Assembly (NCBI GenBank): GCA_028829895.1
Contig: CM054181.1
Coordinates: forward strand, 42,276,759-42,340,758
Direction of reading: 5' to 3'
Length of the DNA stretch: 64,000 nt
DNA from: Sinotaia quadrata
Lineage: Eukaryota > Mollusca > Gastropoda > Architaenioglossa > Viviparidae
The notes under the pieces are model-generated. The model was not told the origin of the DNA, searched no databases, and worked only from the letters and a program-made list of their open reading frames with translations. The position numbers were made by a program, and so were the translations under genes. This document shows, in pieces, positions 12,801 to 24,800 of the stretch; position 1 is the first letter of the stretch, and every line of letters starts with the position of its first letter.

Positions 12801-15800
12801 GTGCGTGAAAGACTTATTGAATGAGTGACTAACAACCATCTGCTAGTGTGGCCCAGTGCCGAGAATAAATTCTCAAATTCTCGTTTAACATCTTTATTTA
12901 CTGAGTATGTTTTGGTTTGCAGAAGTGGGAATTAGTGCAGTTGTTTGTTTGTTTGTTTGTTTGTCCCGTTCATCCTTCATTTCACATTCACACCTGCACA
13001 CTCACATTCACACTTTACCCCACACACAGAATAAATTATATCCCACCAAACCATCGTGGTTGTCTATGTGCAAGACTTTGTGTTTTACATCTTACAAGGT
13101 CGATGTGTTGTCCAGTTTGACCACAATCCCCTTCAAGGTAGCGGAGACAGCAGTTATGATTTTTTTTAAATTAAAAATTAAATATTTCATTTCTCTTGTA
13201 GTTGTATTTGTAACTTATTTTTATTTCTTAAATTGTTATGATCATTGGTTTTGATATTATTTATTCTACAATAATCTTTCATCTTTTTTAAAAAATTCAC
13301 ATTCTCATTGCTTTTCTTACTGTTAATTCTACAATAATCTTTCATCTATTTTTAAAAAAAAATTATACACTGGTTCTGTTACTGTTTATTCTACAGCAGT
13401 GGTGCACAAACTTTTTGAGTCGGGGGCCAAAATCTGACTTGTCGAAACCGTCGGGGGCCACAAAAAAGTGAAGATCAAAATCGTCCCATATAAGCAACAT
13501 TACATCTAAGAACACACAAATGATGATTAAGACTATAATTATGACAAAGAAGTTGTATACTAAGACTCATTCTAAAAATGTTATGATACGTCAACTTTCA
13601 CAAAGTCAGTGTGATGGATAGTGCTGAATGTCATCTGCAAGCTTCAAAATGTCAGGCTTGATGTTTGACGCTGAAAGATGCAAAATTGCTTCCAGATTAT
13701 CATCAATCAGCTGACCGCAGGTGTTGCTTTTGTTCAGTTTCATCTGTGAGAAAGCCTGTTTGCAGCAGTATGTGCTGCCAAGTATGCTGGTGTGGACAAG
13801 TGCATTATCCAGTCATCATTAAACTGCTGGTTTTCCTTGTCAACTTTTCTTTTACGATTAGCTGCCATTTTGTCACAAAAATATAATCAAAATAAACAAC
13901 AGAATGTGGTAGATCGGACACTAAGGCTTAACAGCTACTGACCAACCATATCACAGGAAGGGGCAAGCATGTATGTGTGGGGTTTGCTGCCTATCTTGGT
14001 ATAGCTTTTTTCTCTTGCCTCTGTGAGTGTTATGTCAGCGGGCAGACAACATCTGCACGGAGCGCCTGGAAAAATGGGTCAGGAGGTGCTGTTTTGTTTC
14101 AAATCACTCAGTGTATAAACTATAAAGTAAACATTTGACTTTTTCGTTTGACATGGCGGGCCACTCGTCAACTCTTCGCGGGCCGGATCTGGCCCGCGGG
14201 CCGGAGTTTGTGCACCCCTGTTCTACAGTATTCTTTTATTTATTTTTGTTACATATACTTCTAAACAGTCAAGATGTACTACAAAAAAACTTCAAAACTG
14301 GTATATTTATTCACTCTTTATAGCACATTACTTTAGACATATATCATTTTGCATAATTTGAAAACAATAAATTTTGTTGTTGTTGTTTTTTGTTTTAAAT
14401 GTGGTATAAAATATTATGGGTTGACAAAGAATTCAGCAAAGCAAAGAGATAAATTGCTGCCCTCAGGCAAAGTATTATGCACTGAATAGTTTATTCTTTG
14501 CCACATGACAATATTTTTTTTAATGGAAATAAAATAACAATTTATACTTTGCTAACTGGATTATATACCATTTAGAAAGAAGAAAATATTTAGATTCAGA
14601 ACAATTAAAAAATCATTAGCTCTAATGTGACTGTGCAAAGTTCATAGCCCTGTAAAGGACTATCCGTGATGAAGTAGATCCCATCACACACACACATATG
14701 CACACACACTTTATGACTATTATTTAGAATTGTTTTGTTTATTATTTAAGACAATAACTAATTCAGAATTAAGCAATCTGGATATTCATTGACAAACATG
14801 CAAGAAGTTAAAACCATTTTTTTACAATTTACAGAGGTTTTAGGAGTTTATTACAAAGTATTTATATTTGCTCAAAACCAGAAATGAATGAAAGAATTAA
14901 AATATTTAATAGGAAAGTTATTAAATATAATGATCATATATTGTCACTTTTATTATCTTTTATGAATGTAAATGTAATTATCAGTAATTTAAAAGGAGAG
15001 AGTCATGTTTCTTTCATGTGTGTGTTAGTATGTTTGAGTGTTTTATTCATATATTGGTGTGTGTGTGTGTGTGTGTGTGTGTGTATTTCATGTGTATGTT
15101 GGTATGTGTGTTATGAATATGTTGGCATATGTGTGTGTTTCATGTGTTTATTAGCATTTGTGTGTTTCATGCGTGTGTTGGCATCTGTGTGAGTGTTTCA
15201 TGTATATGTTGGTATGTGTGTTCTTCATGCATATGTTAGCATGTGTGTGTGCTTCCAGTGTGTGTTGGTATGTGTGTTTCTTGTGTAGGCATGTGTATGT
15301 GTGTGTGTTTCATGTGAATTTTGGCATGGTTTTTTTTCCAAATGTATGCTGATTTATGTGTTTCATGCATTGTGTATGTTTAGCTGCAGTGGTGGATGGC
15401 ATTCCTACTAATTTAACTGTCAGGAAAAGTATTTCCATTAGATGTCAAGTTGAATGTTTTAACTTATTTTCTTCTTTTTTAAAAAATAAATTTATTTTTT
15501 GCCTGTTTTGTTCAGGTTTGTTTTCCTTCAACTGTACCTTTTGCCAGCTGTGTCATCTTTTAAGCCATCAGCAACTGAATTTGAAGATTCAAATGTTTTG
15601 CAGCAGCCACATGTCATCAGTAGTGTCATTATTTTCATCATTGCTGGACCCATTCTGCATGTTTTTATCACATTCATTAACTCGCCATCACGGCTAGGAA
15701 TGTGGAGTTTTGTGGTTAGTATCGTCTTCTTCTCACTTTTCTCATTAGATGAATTTTAGAATATAGATAGAAATTATTGCATTTCTGCACTCACATAGCT

Positions 15801-18800
15801 GTTATGTTTGGTCCTTGCTTGTGCATCAGCAACACAGCTTCAGTGAAACTTATAGTGAAACTAGATAAATGATCCTCACTGGATCCATAACATAACGTAA
15901 ACTTGGTCTCACAAACTGGACCAGGAAATCAATAAACCAGGACACCCTGAAAATCCTGCAAAAACCACTTACAAATGTAAAGTACGTTTCATCGTGATGA
16001 TAACTGAATATAACTTTTGACTAGTCCTATGTTTACATATTTCACTACTCTAAACCTGAATAGTACATATTCAAAGCATTTATAAATAACAATATCTTTC
16101 GTACTTTTAGTAAAGAAGTCTTAGTCATGTTACATTATTATTTCTTCACATAATCTCAATGAAAAAAACAGAATTCTTTTGCTATTTCTCATTCTTTATT
16201 TTTCACAGTCACACTATGACTGTTTATAAACTCTGTTTTTCACAAACAGTCACACTCTATGTTGTAAACTCAACCTATTTTCACAAACAGCCACACTGAC
16301 TATGTGGTAAACTCTCCCTAATTTCACAGTCACACTCTGATTATATTGTAAAATCAAACTACGTTCACAAGTTACAAGACCTATTCAAGATGTCTGTCAG
16401 CATGGAGCATGTTTTGAAATGTGACCAAATGCATGCTACTGATTTACAGCTTTCTCACATGTCCACTTTGTCATCCATTCCCCATTATTTCTACAGGTGA
16501 GAATTGGCTTATGTCCCCTGTCATTCACAAACTATCATGTGTGTACATAGTAACCAAGCATCCATTTATACTTTGCCACACAGTACAAGGTACGTGACTG
16601 GCCTTTTAACTCGTACTTCAACTGCTTACTTTTGAAAATCACTAATTGGTTCTAGTTCAAAGCTTTACTTTCTGTCAAGTTAATGAACAGTAACAGTATC
16701 CAAAATCAATACTTTCCATGCATACTTAACACCTACCCTTTCAAGTTGGTAGTTGATCAGTTTGTATCACAAATGACTGAAATTATGTGTAGCTCATCTT
16801 ATGAAAAATCCAGAAATAACATTAGAAAATTTGGCAGTTTCTAATTGTTTAGCCTACACCACATATATTTTTATTTGAGAGAGGCACAGGCTGAATTAAA
16901 TATTACAATGATGCTGAGATAAGGAAAGACATGTTAAATTATTAGCCAGCATTTGTAAATGTTATTGTCATCTATAACTTGAATCATTGCCTGCTGTAAG
17001 TACCAGTCAGAGACAGTTGAATTATTAACCACAATGATTATTAATTTTGGCAACTCTTTTTCACATCTTATTGATTTATTAACCACTTTTTATGATTACA
17101 ATTTCATTTAAGTTTATTAAATCTGTGTTAATTTATTAGCCACATTTTGTGATAATAGTTTTAACAAATCTTTACATATATGTTAATTTAATAGCCACAT
17201 TTTGTGATTATGGGCGTGCAAAACATTTTACATCTCTGTTGATTTATTAAGTTTTATTCATAAGTACTTTGGAGTTTACTAGTTGTATAATTCTTTTCAC
17301 ATCTGCAGCTATGTTGATTTATTAGGCACTTTTTGTAATTATAGTTTTAGAAAATCTTTTCATGTTAACATTTGTGTAAAATTATTGATCATGTTTTTTG
17401 TTTTAGCAAGTCTTTTCACACATACATTTGTGCTGATTTATTAGTCAGTTTTATTATTATAGTTTTTTTAAAAATCATTTTATATTTTATTTTGCAGATT
17501 GTAACATGACTTTTTAATACTGACCTGTCATTTTAAAAAATAAATAAATAAGAATAATTTAGTATTCTTCATTCTTGCACTTGTTGTAGAACAGGCTTCT
17601 TTTTTTTTTAAAGTTAGAAATTAAAAATTGTGTTGTGCTTCAATAACACAAAAAGAAGATGCATTTCACTTTCAGTGGATATACTGATCTGTATTACAAA
17701 TGCGTATTCACTTCACTTGGAAATTTGTTTTTATTTTCAGTCTTCTGCTGCTTTATCTTTTTTTTTTTTTTTTATGGTTTTGACTTTCTTTGTTCTTTAA
17801 AATCTTATAATTCTTTTCACTGTATGACTTCTGCCTCTTCCATACTATTCATTTGCTCATTTTTATTTTTAATTTATATGCAGACATTTTTACTCATGTT
17901 GACATCGCTTGGAATATTCCTGTCCACACTTTTAAGTCTGCGACAAGTTTGTGATTATCTTGGTAAGCTAGTTTCAGTTTGTACATTGCATTGCAGTTTA
18001 TATATTTTTAGGAATGTACAAAATTTAATAATAATCTAAATAATTGGAAATCCAGATAAATAAACATATAAATTATAAAATAAACAATTTAAATCAACAA
18101 AATGCCAAACACTAGCATTACTTGTATATCATAAACAATACAAACTGAATGGGGAACTAACATGATGTGTACCTCATAAACAATTACTAACTGAAATTGG
18201 GGAGTGGGGGGGGGGGGTGTAAACTTAAAACACGGAAAGTGAGAATGATCTTGTGTATATGAGTTGTATGAAAAGTGTTGAAGCTTATGAAGGGTCATGC
18301 ATCTAGTAATGTGCTTATCTTGTGTGCATGAGTTGTATGAAAAGGAAATATACGAAGAGTTGTGCATTTAGTACACATATACATCTTGTGCATATGAGTT
18401 ATATGAAAAATGTTGGTTTAGTTCATCTGTATGAAGGGAAGGTGGGGATGGATGTTCGCTTATGGAGGTGGGTGGGGGGTGGTGTTGAAAGAGATAAGAC
18501 TTATGTATGTGCATGTAATTTAAATAAACTGTAGATATCTGTGTGAATGTGAACAGTACATGTCTAGTTTTATGTGGTGCTTGTAACTAGATTTCAGGGG
18601 CAAACAAAATCAATCTTCTTTTACATGCAAACGATTCCCTCTCCATGTTTTGTTCTAGACAAGTACAAATTACTGTAAGAAAATCTAGTTTTATGTTAAA
18701 TGTCTTAAAGAATAATCTTTTCAGTATTTTTTAAATAAGTCTTTTTTTTTTTTAAAGCATGATCATGCTTTCTTTAGTAATGCAAGTTTACTCGTGAAAA

Positions 18801-21800
18801 TAATAACTAAAATGGCAGCCATGAATTACTTGAAATATCACTGAAGTGAATGCATATTTATATGTCCAGAAGTTCTGGATGTCTGTAATGCTATTAGCCT
18901 AAAAGTAAACGAGGCTTACTATTATTGGGAAATTAATTTGTTTAAAATTTGCAATCAGTTTATATGTCTTTTGGATATTTTATTTTCACCCTGCAGGTTG
19001 GCCCCACAAGCTTGTAGTTCAAGCTCGCTGGGTGGGTGGAGTAGGGGCAACTTTGCTGTGCTATCCAGTGCTTGAACGGCTTGGGCTTGTATCACACTTT
19101 CTGCCCTGGCTTCCTGTTGCTATAGCAGCATTTGCTGCTTTAGGGCTGTTGCTTGCCTATAAGTTACACAAAGTAAGATTTTGTTTATGTCTAAAATAGG
19201 AACAGTTGTGTGAGGTTTATTTTGTGTCCAAAATAGGAAGAGTTATGTAAGATTTGTTTTGTCTAAAATAGGAACATTTATCCTTATTATCGTCTCAGGC
19301 ACAAACGGCTAATTTTGTTAATAAAAAAATTGTATGTCTTATCGTTATCATCTAAGTAACAATAGGTAGGGCTTATTCCTTTTTCAGAATAATAATAATC
19401 ATTAATATTATCATCTCAGGTAGTTGAGGCTTATTTTTTCCAGAGAATAATAGTGGTCATCAGTATTTTCAACTCGGGTACATGAGGCTTCATTTTTTTC
19501 AGAGAATAATAAAATTAATATTTTCAACTTGAGCAGATAATGAATGGCCACAATCTTTAACTTTTTAGATATTTTTTGTTTTCGTATTTTTTTTAAAGTC
19601 ATATCTTTAGCTATTACATAACTATATTATTATTACACATTTAATTTGTTGCTATTAATGGTAAGTGATTTTTTTTAATTTTGAGGTTAATGACTGAATA
19701 GTTAAGTCATGAAACAGGGCTAAAATGAAAGCAATGTTTTTTTCATGTTCAGATTATAAAAGATTTCTGATTTGCAGAATTAATTTATATAACTACAGTG
19801 GCTGTGATCATATTGTGGTCGCTGATGAATAGATTCAGGTGCACTTTACAAAATTCATAGACAGGGTTCATAGCAGCTTTGAAAAATTAGAACTGCCTTG
19901 AAAGTACTTGAATTTTATTTTTCCTTGAAAAGCACTTGAATTTGCCTATGAATCCTTGAATTAGTTCAGAAGCCCTTGATTTTTAAAGAAATATCCCACC
20001 TCTTTTCCTCTCCAATTTGCCTAAATATGTTTATTTTAAATAAAATACTGTGAAAACAATTGCAGGTCATATTACCATTGTAACAAATTTTTTAACTTTA
20101 GTGCACTTACTTGTGGCCCTTGAATATCATGCCTCTCAGCTCTTACAAAGTCCTTGATATTTTTCTTCTAAATTTCCTACTAAAAGAACCTGATAGATTC
20201 AGATCAATAAATTACACACTGCCAGAAGTTGCTGTTATAAATAGGCACTGCTCTAAGAATTAATGCAAGATGGTTAAAGAGATTTCTGGCAACTTATGAT
20301 CATGTCTTTAAAATTATCTTTCGTCAGTCTTAAGATCAAAACCTTAGCACCAGTATCGATTTTTTAATTTGTGAATTAGTACCAGATTTCAGAATCAATG
20401 TCTACTTTCTAGTCAGGGTCATATACTGGCACATTTAAGAGTGGATAATACACAGTTTTATTGCATTTTCACAATTTTGTGTGCCATAGGGTATAAACAG
20501 AAATACTTTCAATTTTTATTAGCGCTTCTTATTATTAGAATTTCTAATAATAATTACTCTCCGGGTGCAGCTTGACAGTCCCAAGCAAATGAGTGGGTGT
20601 TTAGGTTGAAAAATCTTCAACTTCCAGAATTTTCAGAGTGAATTCAAACTTCAGTTAACTGCTTTTGAAGCCAGTTTCAGGACTTTGCAGCCACTAACTC
20701 TCTTTTTTAATTTGTTTGGCTTCTTTTGTAATTTTTACACAGAACTTAGCAGCCACTAGCTCTCTGCTTCAATTTGATTTGTTTCCTTTATAACTTTTAC
20801 ACAGAACTTTGCAGTCACTACCTCTCTATTTTAAAAATGATCAGTTTCTTTTGTATTTTTTACACAAAACTTTGCAGTCATTAGCTCTCTTGTTCAACTT
20901 ATTCAGTTTCTATTGTAATTTTTACACAGAACTTTGCAATCACTAGCTCTCTGTTTTAACTTGTTTAATTTCCTTTATAACTTTTACACAGACTTTGCAG
21001 AGTCACTACCTCTCTATTTTAACTTGTTCAGTTACTTTTACACAGACTTTGCAGTCACTACCTCTCTATTTTAACTTGTTCAGTTACTTTTACACAGACT
21101 TTGCAGTCACTACCTCTCTATTTTAACTTGTTCAGTTACTTTTGTAACTTTTACACCAACTTTGCAGTCACTACCTCTCTATTTTAACTTCTTCAGTTAC
21201 TTTTGTAACTTTTACACCAACTTTGCAGTCACTACCTCTCTATTTTAACTTGTTCAGTTTACTTTTGTAACTTTTACACAGACTTTGAGTCACTACCTCT
21301 CTATTTTAACTTGTTCAGTTACTTTTGTAACTTTTACACAGACTTTGCAGTCACTACCTCTCTATTTTAACTTGTTCAGTTACCTTTGTAACTTTTACAC
21401 AGACTTTGCAGTCACTAGTTCTCTATTTTAACTTGTTTGGTTTCATTGTGGAAAAGACTTTACTGGAATTGGACTAATGAAACAATTATTCTTTACCATT
21501 TTAATTTTCACACAAAATTTGCAGTTGATTCTTTCTGCTACTACAAAGCTTGTAATATTACAGCACTTGAATTATAACTCCAATTGAAAACTACTACAAA
21601 GCTTGTAATATTACAGCACTTGAATTATAACTCCAATTGAAAACTACTACAAAGCTTGTAATATTACAGCACTTGAATTATTTTATACTGACTCCAATTG
21701 AAAACTACTACAAAGCTTGTAATATTACAGCACTTGAATTATTTTATACTGACTCCAATTGAAAACTACTACAAAGCTTGTAATATTACAGCACTTGAAT

Positions 21801-24800
21801 TATTTTATACTGACTCCAATTGAAAACTACTACAAAGCTTGTAATATTACAGCACTTGAATTATTTTATACTGACTCCAATTGAAAACTACTACAAAGCT
21901 TGTAATATTACAGCACTTGAATTATTTTATACTGACTCCAATTGAAAACTACTACAAAGCTTGTAATATTACAGCACTTGAATTATTTTATACTAACTCC
22001 AATTGAAAACGTTTGCAAAGTGCACCATGAGAGTGAATAAATGCCTGTTAGCCAATCTAATTTCATGCTGGTGGTGTTGACTGCATAATGAATTTAAGAT
22101 TATAAATAATAGAATAAAAATACCCAAAATTGTTTTGTTTTCTGACCTATTTTGTTTTAGTAAAAATCTTGTTGTGTGTTTTATGCAGAGTTTTGGATTT
22201 AATTGCATTTGCATTTCCCATACCTGTAAAAGTATATTTAAGCAGTGATATCAGAGAGGGTATACCTAGATGTTTGTTCAAGGAAAACAAGCATCTTAAG
22301 CCATATTTTCATGCCTATATAGTAATATATGTAGATGTTTATTCAAGGAAAATCTATGTACTTTTTAGAGCTGGAACTGCTTAACCTAAATCGATAACAT
22401 ATTCATATTTTGCAGACGATATCCTGGGCTTTGATGGCTGGGTTACTGTTTTTGTTCTACTTTTGGCTGTCACGTTTGCCTTGGGGTCTTAAGTATCCTT
22501 GTGGTTGCTTGTGATTTTACTCGGCTTCCAAATGTTATTGATTTGAGCTGTTCCTAATTCCAGGCTGGTATGTTGAGTGCTGTTTTGAATCATCAAAATG
22601 TGGTTGTTTTTGCTGTTAAGAGTTTTAAAGAATGTGTAATACTCTGAGCAGTTGTGTTATCAATTTGTTAACTGGTTTGTGCATAGAGATTCATGTGATG
22701 TGCACATATTGCCAAGTGTGTGTCTGTTGTCAAGAAACTGTCCACTGAAAAGCCTCAAGAGTATGCTGCTTGGGCTAATCAGGATCTCAGCAATTGTGAC
22801 AAACAACACTTGGTAATTGTTTGTAGTCCTTGTGTTTGTGTGTAATGTGTGAATATTCCTTGTAATATTTCATGGATGTCTTTTATGCAAAAACTATAAA
22901 GTCATTGAAAATTGTATTACTTGGGAGAGAACAATTATTGTGGACTGAATTCTGAGCTCCTGTTTGTTGATTTATGCACAAGTGATTAAGTACAGCATAA
23001 TAAAATCACACACTACTACTTGTGTTATTTTACAAACAAAAGTATGTGTATCAGTAGATTTTACAGACACAAGTGATTTACATTTTACATTCTCTTTATA
23101 GTTTTTATTTGAGGTCACATTGTCAAATAGTTTGCATTATACATAATTAGTACAGCATTATAAAATCACACACTAATAATACTTGTGTTATTTCACATTG
23201 TCAAATAGTATGCATTATACATAATTAGTACAGCATAATAAAATCACACACTAATACTTGTGTTATTTTACAAACAAAAGTATGTGTATCAGTAGATTTT
23301 ACAGACAAAAGTGAAAGCATATTAATAGAATTTCACAGAAAAGGTGTTTGTATAACAATTGACAATTGGATCTTCTGGCATGATGGAGGTTAAAGCTGCC
23401 CGTGTTCTATGGAAGAGAAGTGTTGAGAGACACAAGCTTCACTACACAGTGCTACAGTCTGATGGTGATGTCAAGACATTCAGTGAGCTGACAGCCATCA
23501 AATTGACAAGAAAAAATTATCAACCATATCAGCAAGTGGCTTGGTACAGCACTTGCTGATATGGTTGATAATTTTTCCTTGTCAATTTGATGGCTTGGTA
23601 CAGCACTTTGTAATGTAGTTATTAATTGTCGCAAGCAAGGAGTTACCTTGGTTGGCTATGGTAGGGGTCAACTAACACAGAATGCTATCTGTAAGCTGAC
23701 AATTTACTATAATTGGGCAAGTCAGAGCAATAATAATGTTACAGATTTGAAGAAAGAGCGATGGCTTCTCTGATACCCAAATATCTCACAAATAAAAAAA
23801 CATGACATTACATGTGTTTTGAGTATATACATATACCAAGTATCTTACATAAAAACAGGGCACTGTGTGTCTTGCAGTATACACATATCAGTATGTCATG
23901 CACAAAAACTGGCACTGTTTGTATCTCAGCATACACATATACCTTATCAAAAGAAATTATGACACTGATTGTAGAGCATTATACACTTATCACCAATTAC
24001 ACACTTAAAAACATACATCATAAATCTGAAACCAGATAATCAAATTTAAATTTGACTCTAATATCATTTGAGACTCATTTTGTGTCATTTGAGAATCATT
24101 TTATTTGTTGGATAATTATGTTTTGTGAACATCATTTGGAATCTATTTTGTGCAAATGTATTTTCCTTAATTAACAGATATTATTTTCTAGGAGTGGTGC
24201 CAATTAATATTTTTTATATGTTTGTGGTGGCCAACTTTATGTTATGTCTGCTGATAATCTTCACTGCTTGGCATGGCTCGAAAGAATTGTTCAGTCTGCT
24301 TGTTTTACTCCAGTCAATAGGTAAGTCATTAACTTGGTTACATCATTTTTGTAATTGAAAGCACTCAATAAAGTGAAGCATAATTTGTGGTTAAACAAAG
24401 CTTAGTTGTTATAATTTCTGTTGTGAATGCTACTTTCCTAAAGTGTGTCTAAACTTCTTTCCATTGGATGGTTTCTTCAATCATTTTACTCCATTTGCCA
24501 CAATGTTTCAGCATCTTTGCTTTTTTTTTTCCCTACACATTTCACTCCATTTGCCACAATGTTTTAGCATTTTTGGTTTTTTTCCCCTACACATTTCACT
24601 CCATTTGCCACAATGTTTCAGCATCTTTGCTTTTTTTTTCCCCTACACATTTCAACTCAAAGCTTCTGAGAAAGAAGTTGTCAATCTCATTTTTACTTTG
24701 TTTTCCTTCTTATTGAGTTTCTCATATAAAGTCTTTTTTTTTTTATTTTGTAGGTTTACTTTGAAATAAATATGTAGGTTTGCGGATGTGATGTCCTGGT

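Larger units (their letters stand above)
22493..24177 (+). other. U12-type (minor spliceosome) intron of gene 1
   Basis: The 5' end GTATCCTTG fits the U12 donor consensus RTATCCTT exactly. The sequence TTCCTTAAT at 24163-24171 fits the branch-point consensus TTCCTTRAY exactly, and the AG at 24176-24177 follows a few bases later. Only this pairing joins LPWGLK to YYFLGVVP in frame. The branch-to-acceptor distance (about 7-8 nt) is at the short end for the class. Confidence 0.75.

Noticed and set aside
14884..15352. Cysteine- and valine-rich frames resembling a secreted Cys-rich protein.
   Set aside because: They are translations of a TG-rich minisatellite.
22416..22485. Alternative end of exon G at 22485 with a G/GTCTTA donor joined to the AG at 24190-24191.
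   Set aside because: It is also in frame, but the donor is poor. The U12 donor and branch site pair is an exact consensus match and also in frame.
23452..23634. Minus-strand frame over the palindrome.
   Set aside because: It mirrors the inverted copy of the MULE fragment; no independent coding signal.
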